Shown in pieces: positions 54,541 through 64,000 of a DNA stretch of 64,000 bases. The translations under genes and the position numbers were made by a program. The number at the start of each line of letters is the position of its first letter. Position 1 is the stretch's first letter. The notes beneath the pieces are model-generated. The model was not told the origin of the DNA. It saw only the letters and a program-made list of their open reading frames with translations, and searched no databases. Source of the DNA: Acheta domesticus (Eukaryota > Arthropoda > Insecta > Orthoptera > Gryllidae); assembly GCA_031308135.1 (NCBI GenBank), contig JAHLJT010000631.1, positions 171,547,612 through 171,611,611 of the forward strand. The letters run 5' to 3'.

Positions 54541-55657
54541 TACGCCTAGTAATAACATGCTCGATACTGAGATTATGTAGTTTTTTTAGTTCGTACTATT
54601 TTTATTATGCATTATATAAACATACATATAATATTTCATGAATCACAACTCTTTTTAAAAATTTTCGTTATAAGAATAAACTATGTACAACACACTCATT
54701 GCCAACGGCTTAACTTCCCGAAGTTTGCTGTGAAATTGTTTGAAAATATCTTTCCAAATTGGTAATAGTATCACATACTTATTAAGTTGCAATTTAACAC
54801 TTAAAACATGCTTAGTATAACCTATTATGTATATGTTCAATCACCACTAAACCCGTATGTCTTGCGCAAATGCGCACATGTAATTTGCTCTGTACGTTTA
54901 CCTGCCCACTACCTCCGAACTGCTCCGAACGTGTCAAGAAATCGCTTGGGAAAATCGGCAACATGAGCCCTTTCTGGTCCGAATCTTACTAGTAGGAGGG
55001 GGGAGTGAATCGTGCAACTGGCGGATGCCGCTAGTCCCAGCGGTTTCATTGACATTGCTGCCTCTTAATAGGACTGGTGCGTGGACAACCTAGCGATTTA
55101 ATCTCAAAAGAACTGATTATATAGAATCTGGAAAAATGCATGTCACTGAAAAAAAAACCTGGCCTATAATTATTTTTAATGTAATTTATCTTGACATTTT
55201 TTGTTCTCGTAATTTTCATGGGCTAGCGCCGGTGGTCCCGGTATTCCTCAGTATACGCCACTGCTAAAATCACAATTACAAAGGGCAATAATTTCACATG
55301 GGGCAGTTAACAAATTAAAAAACGTATTATTAAATGAAAATTCGAAATGATTACATTCCATGCAAAACGTTACATGAATGATGAAATATTCCCAGACACA
55401 TCTATGTGCTGTAGGCAGAGTGAAGTTATTCACAACTATTTAAGATTTTATTAAATAAACCTTACCATTTTTATTCCACTGGGTCTGCATGAGTAAACAC
55501 ATGACTTTCACGCCACCTCAGTATATTCTGTATTGTTGCAATATCTCCTACCTTGCAGACCGAACTTCGCAAATCAGATAATCGTTGGTTCAACCCTGCA
55601 AAAGTTATTTCTTTTCTCATGATATTGTTACATCTTTCACATAAGAATAATCTCACA

Positions 55658-55660
<3 letters not shown>
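54541..55660. other. no gene; solo hAT terminus at 55263
   Basis: GTATACGCCACTG ends at 55263 (opposite strand CAGTGGCGTATACTGAGG). A matching start was not found. Remaining frames are short and unrecognised. Confidence 0.45.

Positions 55661-55661
<1 letters not shown>

Positions 55662-55742
<81 letters not shown>
55662..55742. repeat. (CT)n(TA)n compound microsatellite
   Basis: CT tract of about 34 bp directly followed by a TA tract of about 45 bp. Confidence 0.95.
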
Positions 55743-55746
<4 letters not shown>

Positions 55747-56640
55747 GCGAAAAATTAAGGGGTAACTGCCACCATATTACGAACGTTCAATTTTCACAAT
55801 CATGTAAAATCATGAAAAATATATTAATAGAAAATTCTTAATACATTTTAAAACATTCTTAATGAATTTATTTTTCACATGCTCCATCCTGCAAACCTTC
55901 ACCCCGAGTTCGTTCATGTTGTCATTTCTTATTCCCAGAAGACCATTTAACAATTATTTCTGAAGATTTATGAACAGTCTAACAATTTTAATTAGTAAAA
56001 CCTACCATAATTTTGTAGCACCTGTAGACGAAAGGGAATAATTACATGTGTGTTCGAAATTTGAAACCGAATGTTTCCATAGTTATTTAATATTGTTGGT
56101 TCGAATGTAAATTTTGTTGATAATACAACAACAATATATGATTTACGAGTAAGTAATAATCCTTATAATTATAGTGAATGGCTCACGATGATTGTTTACA
56201 TTGCAAATAATTCATTTACGGTCAGAATTAATTTAACACATTGTGGTTGTCTAAAGAAAGGGTTTTTCTTACGCTACATTCATGATCTCACTCGTGTTAA
56301 GAGTCAAATTTGCTGTACTGTTCTGACCTTGTTTCCTAGAAATATTAATTTTTTATGCAAACGTGTTTGCGGGGTAAGAATGACATTTTTATATTTTGGA
56401 CAATTTAGAAAAGTCATTTATAAGAACAAATTGCTATTGTACAGAAAGGACGTCCAACACCGATACTACCGGAGCTTTTACCCGGCGACATTAGCAAGGG
56501 AGGGAAACCGCAGTTTCCACCAAAGAGTATTATAAAACGTCCTGGTTAACAGGATGAGAACAAAGACAAATTCTTCAGAGTTTTTGGACTATTCTATTTT
56601 AAAATTCAATGGATGTTTGATTATGTGCCGGTTACACAGC
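55743..56640. other. no supported gene
   Basis: A 115-codon frame (56188-56535) has no known motif and its composition is like its surroundings. Not called. Confidence 0.4.
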
Positions 56641-56648
56641 AATATTAA

Positions 56649-57015
56649 CTAGTGGTTCTACCAAAGCACGTACTTTTTCGCATTATTTCTAAATGCTACG
56701 CAATATTACACTACGACATAAACCAGCAAAAGTGTTTTCAATCAGCAATTTTTTTCCGCTCCGAGACACGAACTCAGATCCTGAGTTAACTTGCGGGCAT
56801 ACATTCCACTACGACACACAAGCGTTGAATGGGTCGAACTCAGGCAGATGCATCAAGAGGTAAATGCCGGATTCATGTAAAAAACCCTCAACAATTAAAA
56901 TATCCGTTAGAAACTTCCAACTCCTCCAGTTCGTTGAGATCGATCATGGAATATCAATACTGGAGAAGTCGACTTAACGGTTTAGGCGCTAGCTGCCCAC
57001 AGACGAACAGATAGC
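56649..57015 (+). repeat. eroded copies of the ACTAGTGG and AT-rich repeats
   Basis: 56649-56700 matches the start of 36480 (ACTAGTGGTTCTACCAAAGC). 56880-57012 matches 40240-40720 (GGAATATCAATACTGGAGAA, ACGGTTTAGGCGCTAGC, CAGACGAACAGATAG). Confidence 0.55.
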
Positions 57016-57114
57016 TGTTAGGTTGATAGGGTGTTTGATAGTGATTCCAGGCGTATCACCTGCTAAAGTCAATAGTCCCGTAAGTGTAATACATCTATTT
57101 GCTTTAGAGGTAGA

Positions 57115-57372
57115 GGTGATCTTCCCCCTTAATGAATAAATCCGGCGCCGACCTATCATCGGCTAGCAGGGCTTTCCCCAACCAGGAACATCCCACCAGA
57201 AGGGCATCGCCCTAGTAGAGACAAGCTCAAAAACTTCTGAACTGACTCCCGACATGTGTGGTAGTGTGGTACACGAAAGTGTGTGTAAGTAAAGGGTAGG
57301 ATAGTACAAGGAATGAGAAGAAAAGATCGCGCGCGGTCCGTGGCCTATTTAGTAGGGTACTGCCCCGGCATT
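57115..57372 (+). repeat. dispersed repeat, copy 2
   Basis: TCCGGCGCCGACCTATCATC, CCAACCAGGAACATC, CTCCCGACATGTGTGG and GTGTGTAAGTAAAGG match 33800-33940. Interrupted at the right by a hAT MITE, after which ACTACGAGTTTGAGGATTTT continues. Confidence 0.65.
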
Positions 57373-57884
57373 CAGGGCCGTTTTAACAGCATTGGGGGCC
57401 CTTGGGCCTAGGTTACTTTGGGGGCCTCCTATTCTTACTCTCACTCACCCCCCCCATGTCAATGCTGAACTATAAAGAAAATCATATCAATTTACATTGG
57501 ATTTTGTATTTTTTTTAATATTTTGAAAGTATTTCTTAGTGTTTCAATTTAACATTATTCAATGTTGAAAATTTCATGCACATAAATTAACATCATTCAT
57601 TATTCAAAATAGTAATTAAATACTCAAATTTAATAAAAAAATATTTCAATATTTAGCTTTCCGTATTGTAAATATTATCAGCAACATTCCATATTATAAA
57701 TATTATCCAATGATGTGCGACACAAAGGCGCCAATTTTTTGTGAGTATTTTAATCACACTCCACTTTTTTACACGGTTTTTTATTTGTTTTTTGAAAAAT
57801 TAGTTTTTAATTATTTTTTTCATTATCTGGGGCCTTTGAATATTGGGGGCTTGGGCCCGAGCCCCGTGCGTTAAGATGGCACTG
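57373..57884. mobile_element. hAT-like MITE, 512 bp
   Basis: Left CAGGGCCGTTTTAACAGCAT, right on the opposite strand CAGTGCCATCTTAACGCACG; inside are GGGGGCCCTTGGGCC and GGGGGCTTGGGCCC. Flanking 8-mers CCGGCATT (57365-57372) and CCGGCACT (57885-57892) agree at 7 of 8. AT-rich interior without a gene. Confidence 0.75.
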
Positions 57885-57892
57885 CCGGCACT

Positions 57893-60249
57893 ACGAGTTT
57901 GAGGATTTTCTGGGAGTAGGCTACAGGTGTGCCATGAATTATGACAGAGAGCTTAGAATGATAGGGATCTCTGAAGGAATGATATTCTATATTATTCCCA
58001 TCACAAAACTTTCTATAACCTCTGTAGTCTTCAATTGTTTCAAAATTGACTTGATAAAAATATTTTTGTTGTTTAATAGTAAACTCAATTTTGGCTACTT
58101 TTTAAAGAACATTAACTAGAAGTGTATATCCGTAGTTGTTAACATTATGAATGAATATTGGCGGGATTTTTACAGTTTTATCACTTACAAAATTATCACG
58201 ATTGTCTAAATTTTCTAGCAGATCATAGCCTGAACTGGTACGTTGTACCTAATATTCTAATCTGAACCATAGTCAAAGCAAACCTTTTTCTCTAGTTTGA
58301 ATTGGAGCACTCGTTTCCGTTTAAGGTGGTTAGAGCGAGATACGTGTTATGTTTAACATACCTTTTTTATTGTATTAAGCGAAATATGAGAGGTTCTTCT
58401 ATGTTCTGGGAAAGGTTGAATCGATTTTACCGTCTGGTTTTCGCGTAACAAGACCGTAAAGTTTGTTGTTTTAACACGGGCTCTTATGGTGGCCTGACAG
58501 ATCTGACCTGAAATTTTAAAATTGTGAGAAAATTAACTATTGAAAATGTTCTTGTAACGAAAATGTAAAAACTATTCTTTAGGTAGCCAGCATCTCGAAG
58601 AATCAATATGCGCAATTTGAAAGACATCTATTGTCTCAAATGGAAGAATTTTGCAAAATTATAAACCTAAATCAGGGAGATGTTTCGCGCGCTTTCTAGT
58701 GTCGGGGACTGTGACGCACAACTCGGCAACACTGTGCGCGCCCGCGCTTCATTCAAATTGAGTGACAAGTCGAGTTCTTACATTCCTCGGGGTCTTCTGG
58801 GCGCAATTAGAAGATCCAAAAGGTTCATATTCCATTTTTTATTATGCAAGATACACAATGGATTGTCATTGACTTCTACACCATAGTTGCAAGATACCTT
58901 ACACAGAACTCAAAGCAGCAACCTTTAGTGTAGATCAATCAGAAGAGCTACTGGGTGGGCATTCAATTCACAAAGGTATTAGAAATAGACTTTTTAGTGG
59001 CATCAAATGTGTTGCAATGATAAAATACTTTTTTTTTGCTGGTGCTAATATCAACCATTGAAGGTTGATGCAGTAAATGTAAAGCTGAATTTTGCTACTA
59101 GTAAAATAAAAAGGCTTGGACTCCCGTCCTTGTACCCGTATTTTTTAAAATAAATATTAAACTCTTCATAGAATGTTTTTATCTGAATAATAATCATGAA
59201 TTAAATAGTTTACTGAACTACAATGCTTGATTTTAAAAATAAATTTAATGGAACAATAAGAAACTAAACTTGTATTTCTATATTTTTTTATTTTAATATT
59301 CTGTTTATTTACAATCTGTTTTTTAACAAACATTCAGTAAATGTGATAATAATGTATTAATTGACGTTAGAGTTCATCATCATGTGGGTTGTTTGAAACG
59401 GAATGGTAATTCCAGAATACGGTATCTTTTAAGTCGGTGTTCTTCCTCACTATTTGTTAAGGCGGCGATATAGCTCCTTTTTCAGATTTGGGTTATTGTT
59501 CAATTTTTTGGGAGAGCGGGCATCAGTTTTGGTTACGGCGAGACGAAATGTTATGGTATGCTCGTTCGCTCGTTCGATCTCTGAAAAGACACAGTATACC
59601 CATCTTATTAGAAGATAGTATAAATAAATAAGCAATCAGGGAATAAATCGTTCAACCCGTTACCTGTCTCACACGAAAAACAATGCCTTCTTTTAATCTG
59701 TATTCCACAAAATTTCACTCGTGCAAGCACATGCGTTTCTCGCGGCAAAATAGTTGCTCTTTGAAATGTTTCATAAAAGGCGACAAGTTATGCCAACCTT
59801 GCTAAGTTAAACTGTTCTCATGGAACGTTAGTGCGAGCGCACTGAAGCTCGTTCACTGGGCGGAGCGACTACTTTGAAAAACTTGTTTTTTCCGTTTGAA
59901 TATGTGTTTCAATGCTGTCATTGGTTTAAAAAGGAAAACAAAGGAAATCTGGTGTGTCTAAGTAATTTTCTCTGCACTGGTGCTTTGGAGTGCAGTCTAG
60001 ACGGTGCTGCGACCTTGCGACGAAAGATGAAACTGTTACGAAACAGCTTTTGGGTCAAATACTATTATGACTACCAAAGAAATCGTATATTTCCGCGCTT
60101 TTTCGCCACCAGCACGCGGATTTGGAGGTAAAGTCCGACGCGATACGTTCAAAATGCAAATTCTGAGCTAGTAATAAAGGGCCAAAGATTGTTATAAAAA
60201 CCAATCTCCCGCCACGGCGCCAAATATGAATATAAAATGTATGTGCCAA
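57893..60249. other. no supported gene
   Basis: Short frames near 58680 and 59874 lack motifs. 58895-58985 reads LPYTELKAATFSVDQSEELL in one frame, which I do not recognise. Confidence 0.4.
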
Positions 60250-62873
60250 CACTATTGTCCAGTAGATTGATGGCTGATGGATTTGGATGTTTGGCTAACC
60301 GCTCTTGGTAGGTGGTGCTACGCTGAGTGATTTCTTCATATATTGTAGGTATTTTAAGGTCTCGACGTAGTGTGTCATTTGTCACGTACCATGGTGCATT
60401 GGCTAATCTTCGAATACATTTTGACTCGAATCTTCTAAGTATTTCTATATTTGATTTGCTAGCGGATCCCCAGAGTTGGATTCCGTAGCTCCAAATAGGC
60501 CTGATAATTGCTTTGTAAAGGAGTACTTTGTTGTTTAAAGAAAGTTTTGAGTGGCGGTTGATAAGCCATGATAATTGGGAGAATCTGATTTGTGCTTCTT
60601 TCTTCTTTGCAGATAGATGGTTCCTCCATGTAAGCCGTTTGTCCATATGAAAACCTAGGTATTTAATGCAAGATACTTGTGCTAGGTATACATTATTTAG
60701 CTGGACTTTAGGACACTCCTGTTTGGAAAGGGTAAATATGATGTTTTTGGATTTGGAGGCATTTGCTTGAATACGCCATCTTTGTAACCATTGTTCTAGT
60801 TGGTTCAGGTGCTCTTGCAGATTTAGTGAAGCTTGGAGCGGGTCTTCATGCACAGCCAAGATTGCTGTATCGTCCGCAAAAGTTGCAGTTGTAGTATTTT
60901 CATTGGTTGGTAGATCATAGGTGTATATAAGGTATAAAACAGGACCCAGTACACTGCCTTGAGGGACTCCTGATTTAATGGGATGAAAGGATGATAATTC
61001 TTCTTGATATTTAATTTGGAAGTGGCGATTAGATAAATATGACTTCATCAGTAGGTAATATGCATGGGGCAAAGTGGATTTAATTCTATACAGAAGTCCT
61101 TCGTGCCATACTTTGTCAAATGCTTGTTGTATATCAAGAAATACAGCTGCGCAGTAGCTTTTCCTTTCAAAGCTTTGAGTAATCACTTCAACGACTCGGT
61201 GTGCTTGTTCAACTGTTGAGTGTTGTACTCTAAACCCAAACTGATGTTCTGGGATTATTTCTTGAAGAAGAGGTTTTAATCGTTGGAGTACGATTTTTTC
61301 AAAGACCTTTGATAAGATTTGAAGTAAGCTTATTGGGCGATAAGATGATACATCGTTAGTTGGTTTTCCCGGTTTAGGTATCGCTATGATCTGAGCTATC
61401 TTCCATTGTCCTGGGAAATGATTGTGTCGAAGAATTGCATTGAAAAGCAAGGTGATAAAATCAATAGCGTTCATTGATAATTCCTGCAAGACTTTGCCTG
61501 TGATTAGGTCATAACCTGGACATTTATTAGGATTTATAAAACGCTTAATAGTTTCTCTGACTTCATTAGAAGAAAAAGATTGCGTTGAAAGCGATAATTG
61601 ACAGGGAGCATTATTATATCGAAGTACTTCTTCCTCAATTGCATTGTTCCATGGAGTTATTGGTTCGAATACGGAGGAGAAGTGTTCTGCAAGTCGTTCA
61701 TTTTCTCTGTTGGACTTCTTGCCCATGTTCCATCTTTCTTCATAATAGGTGGTATTTGAATTTGTGGGCATTTATTTTTCTTAGCAGCCCTCCAGATCGA
61801 ATAGTTTGTTGTTGCAGTTGCTGTTAGTGACTGTACATATTGTGCAAATGATTCATTTCGGAACTGTTTCAATAATTCCTTCAGCTGTCTGGAGGCTCTA
61901 TTAAAGTTTGTTCTGTCTTCAGGGTGCCTGGTTGTCATCCAAATACGTCGTAGTCGCCGTTTCTCTCTGATTTTTTCTCTAATGTTTATAGGAATTGTTG
62001 ATTTCTTACTTTGAACAATTTGAGGCGTTGAGTCCCAAGCGGCATGTTGAATGGAGTTAGTCAGGTATTCTGTGGCTTCTTCGATATCTTCAGAGTTATG
62101 CAGTGGCACATTTGCTAGTAATGTATTATCCACAATTTCACGAAATTTGTCCCAGTCTGTGAATTTGTTGTAGAGTCTTGGCGGTGGAGGATTTTGTAAC
62201 ACTTCGCAGCTGATGGTCAGTATTACAGGGCAATGATCTGACGACATGTCATGATTTGGTTCTATACGGATTTTATCGACTGAAATACCTTTAATAATGT
62301 AGAAATCTAGAAGGTCCGGTATTTTGTTTCTGTCAGTAGGCCAATATGTCGGTTCTCCAGTAGACACTGTTGTAAGATTATTTCTGAGAACACAGTTGTA
62401 AAGTCGTCTTCCTTTTGGTGTATTTAGTCTAGAGCCCCAGTGCACATGTTTTGCATTGTAGTCACCATCCACAATGAATCTTGTTCCAATACTGTTGAAG
62501 AATGCTTCAAACATTGCCTCTGAAATGTTATGCCTAGGTGGACAGTACATTGCAGCTATGTTGATTGGGCCGCATAGTTCTTGAAGTTGGACAGAGGTTG
62601 CCTGCAGGTATTCAAAGTTGTATTCTTTAAGTTCATGATGTTTGATTTTGTTCCGTATAATGACGGCAGTTCCTCCGTGAGCGGTGCCATCTGGATGTTG
62701 TGTATTGTAGGTCACGTAGCCGGGAATTGAGAAATACGATTTCTTGGTGAAATGAGTTTCGCTAATTAACATGATGTCAATTTTATAATTCTGAAGGAAT
62801 AAAATTATTTCTTGTTTGTGCTGTAAGAGGCCATTTGCATTTCATGTTGCTATCTTATAATGCCACGATGGTT
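60250..62873 (-). pseudogene. LINE ORF2: AP-like endonuclease and reverse transcriptase, disrupted
   Basis: The start region reads WHYKIAT, then TGA at 62842-62844 where the family has Trp (WNANGL), then NANGLLQHKQEIILFLQN. Endonuclease motifs: ISETHF (Glu), VDGDYNAKHVHWGSRLN, SDHCPV. Past a one-base loss in an A run (plus-strand T run 61701-61704) the frame shifts to ERLAEHFSSVFEP, and the RT follows: YRPISLLQILSKVFEKIVLQ, FLDIQQAFDKVWH (motif A), GVPQGSVLGPVLYLIYTYDL (motif B), FADDTAI (motif C), KYLGFHMDKRLTWRNHL. The C-terminal domain runs to NLLDNS, then unrelated residues. Catalytic residues Glu, His, FADD are conserved. Nicks target DNA and primes cDNA synthesis when intact. Confidence 0.9.
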
Positions 62874-62882
62874 TGTAGAAAT

Positions 62883-64000
62883 TCAATTTAGTTTTGAAAT
62901 AAGAATCGTGAGTAGATTTAGCACTGAACTTATCTGTTCTGCTTGCTGTTTAAGTATTTTTTCAAATCTTGAGAATGATTCATGAATCACATTTCCGATG
63001 TCTACTGATTGATTGGTTAGAGCTTGGGTATACGATCGAACATTTTTTATTTGGGTGTTAGTATTATGCAAGGGATTCGACGGGCACTCTGGGTAAGAGT
63101 TTAGTCCTGGAAACTCTTCCATAGCTGGTTTGTATTGTTCTTGCGTAGTGTTTTTTTCCTCGTAGTTTTTTTGTCGATCACTTGTTGGGTACGTTCTTTT
63201 GATAAGTTCTTTATATACTCTGCAGCCTTTGTAGTTTGCTGGATGTCCGTTGCCGCAAAGTGCACATGTTGGTTTTGTTTGTTTATCTTTCTTACACATT
63301 TCGGTAAGGTGTGCTTCTCCGCACTTCACACATCTAGGACTTCTGTACGCACGACTATGGTTGTACTGTTGGTATCTGTAGCATTGCACTATTTCTTTCT
63401 TTTTGTACGGTGGTTCGAACTTGACTTGGGCGTTCATTAATGTAGTAATTTTGTAGATATCTGCGTTATTCCGTCGTGGTTCTAGGTCGACGTAGAAAAG
63501 GCATGTTGGGTCTTTTGTCACTCTATGACGAATGTTGTGAATGTTCCTGACTTTGTGACCTAGTTCCTCAAGTTCACTTTGAATATTCTCTGTTTCAACA
63601 GATGGGTGTACGTACCTGAGGACAACACGAAATGCTCTTTCTTTTTTTAGTTGGTTCGTGTGGTACATTGCCTTCTTTTCATTTAGGAATTTTATAACTG
63701 CTCTGTTGCTTTCTATTGTCTCTGGGTTGACTTTTACTTCATTGTTGTACATTTTATATGTAAATTTATTTTGCCCGATAGCTTCACGTAGTGACTGTGT
63801 GAACGAGGGCTCTTTTATGACATTAGGAATAAATATAGGCGGAGGTTTTGTTGGAGCTGTATCTTCATTCATATCGTTTGTTTGTAGTGTCTCTTCCGTG
63901 TTGTTGGAGTTGTTTCCAGTGCTTTGCAATGCTTCGAACTTGTTACTTATTTTTATTTCACTTGTATTTGGTGCTTGCTGTGGGGTCACGTCGTTTACGC
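62883..64000 (-). CDS. LINE ORF1, Gag-like nucleic-acid-binding protein (partial)
   Basis: Open from the window edge with no ATG at the edge, so the true start lies outside. The C-terminal half has zinc knuckles: a degenerate first one (CYRYQQYNHSRAY, where the usual second and last Cys are Tyr), then CVKCGEAHLTEMC and CALCGNGHPANYKGC. Ahead of them is FRVVLRYVHPSVETENIQSE with 'LEELGHKVRNI', the RRM-like domain of insect LINE ORF1 proteins. The C-terminus is a helical SFSRFEKILKQQAEQ segment that may multimerise. The protein coats the element's RNA. Stop TGA at 62883-62885. Frame intact over about 370 codons. Confidence 0.85.
   Translation of the reverse strand, partial: VNDVTPQQAPNTSEIKISNKFEALQSTGNNSNNTEETLQTNDMNEDTAPTKPPPIFIPNVIKEPSFTQSLREAIGQNKFTYKMYNNEVKVNPETIESNRAVIKFLNEKKAMYHTNQLKKERAFRVVLRYVHPSVETENIQSELEELGHKVRNIHNIRHRVTKDPTCLFYVDLEPRRNNADIYKITTLMNAQVKFEPPYKKKEIVQCYRYQQYNHSRAYRSPRCVKCGEAHLTEMCKKDKQTKPTCALCGNGHPANYKGCRVYKELIKRTYPTSDRQKNYEEKNTTQEQYKPAMEEFPGLNSYPECPSNPLHNTNTQIKNVRSYTQALTNQSVDIGNVIHESFSRFEKILKQQAEQISSVLNLLTILISKLN

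Larger units (their letters stand above)
60250..64000 (-). mobile_element. Jockey-like LINE, cut by the window edge
   Basis: On the minus strand: a Gag-like ORF1 open to the edge, then ORF2 endonuclease and reverse transcriptase. Homology to the RT C-terminus stops at about 60250, just after NLLDNS, and no A-rich tail is visible beyond, so the 3' end is missing. ORF1-ORF2 arrangement and protein style indicate the Jockey group. Two lesions break ORF2. Confidence 0.85.

Noticed and set aside
56188..56535. 115-codon frame
   Set aside because: No recognisable motif, AT-rich region, no supporting context.
1..64000. CRISPR array, bacterial operons, rRNA genes
   Set aside because: No regularly spaced identical repeats, no ribosome-binding-site pattern, no rRNA-like sequence; all evidence is eukaryotic.

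Overview
This window looks like intergenic DNA from an arthropod, most likely an insect. It is AT-rich, has no operon-like gene layout, and shows almost nothing that can be defended as a host gene. It is instead a dense, nested collection of transposable elements. The superfamilies recognised from protein motifs, terminal inverted repeats (TIRs) and target-site duplications (TSDs) are P, hAT, pogo/Tigger, piggyBac, Mutator-like, Ty3/Gypsy, Jockey-like and RTE-like LINEs, tRNA-derived SINEs and several palindromic MITE families. I cannot name the species. A 100-N scaffold gap lies at 32118-32217.

Layout. 1-1.7 kb: flank with a possible ankyrin-repeat exon. 1.71-8.81 kb: a P-like element with a perfect 8-bp TSD; a 4.7-kb hAT is inserted in it, and a 1.5-kb hAT is inserted in that one. 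A Crypton-like gene fragment and two fold-back elements also lie in the stack. 8.9-16.6 kb: palindromic MITEs, an AT-rich unclassified repeat, a YqaJ-exonuclease-like pseudogene split by a hAT MITE, and a LINE scrap. 17.5-22.5 kb: a complete young Ty3/Gypsy element on the minus strand, with LTRs identical by eye and a 5-bp TSD, but four single-base frameshifts in pol. 22.8-25.5 kb: a decayed Mutator-like element with ~72-bp TIRs. 26.0-26.6 kb: an internally deleted relative of the P-like element that preserves the empty hAT site.

27-30 kb: three LINE fragments, TA microsatellites and a tRNA-derived SINE. 30.16-31.89 kb: a decayed gene of unknown function enclosed by ~140-bp inverted repeats. 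33-36.5 kb: a CpG-rich patch, microsatellites, a minisatellite and two more tRNA-like SINE segments. 36.5-40.95 kb: a large AT-rich repeat carrying a piggyBac-like insertion (TTAA flanks) and a 334-bp tandem duplication. 43.3-49.1 kb: a pogo-like transposon whose transposase gene is split by a 3.1-kb hAT, itself carrying a 1.3-kb hAT-like element. 53.5-57.9 kb: further copies of the same repeats. 60.25-64.0 kb: a Jockey-like LINE on the minus strand, cut by the window edge, with ORF1, endonuclease and reverse transcriptase.

The genes form no pathway; each encodes, or once encoded, the mobility proteins of its own element. The value of the window is its insertion history. Nesting order, TSDs and paralogous empty sites give a relative chronology in several places. 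The least explained items are the TIR-enclosed gene at 30-32 kb, the coding-like dispersed repeat flanking the P-like transposase and the pogo element, and the AT-rich repeat family.
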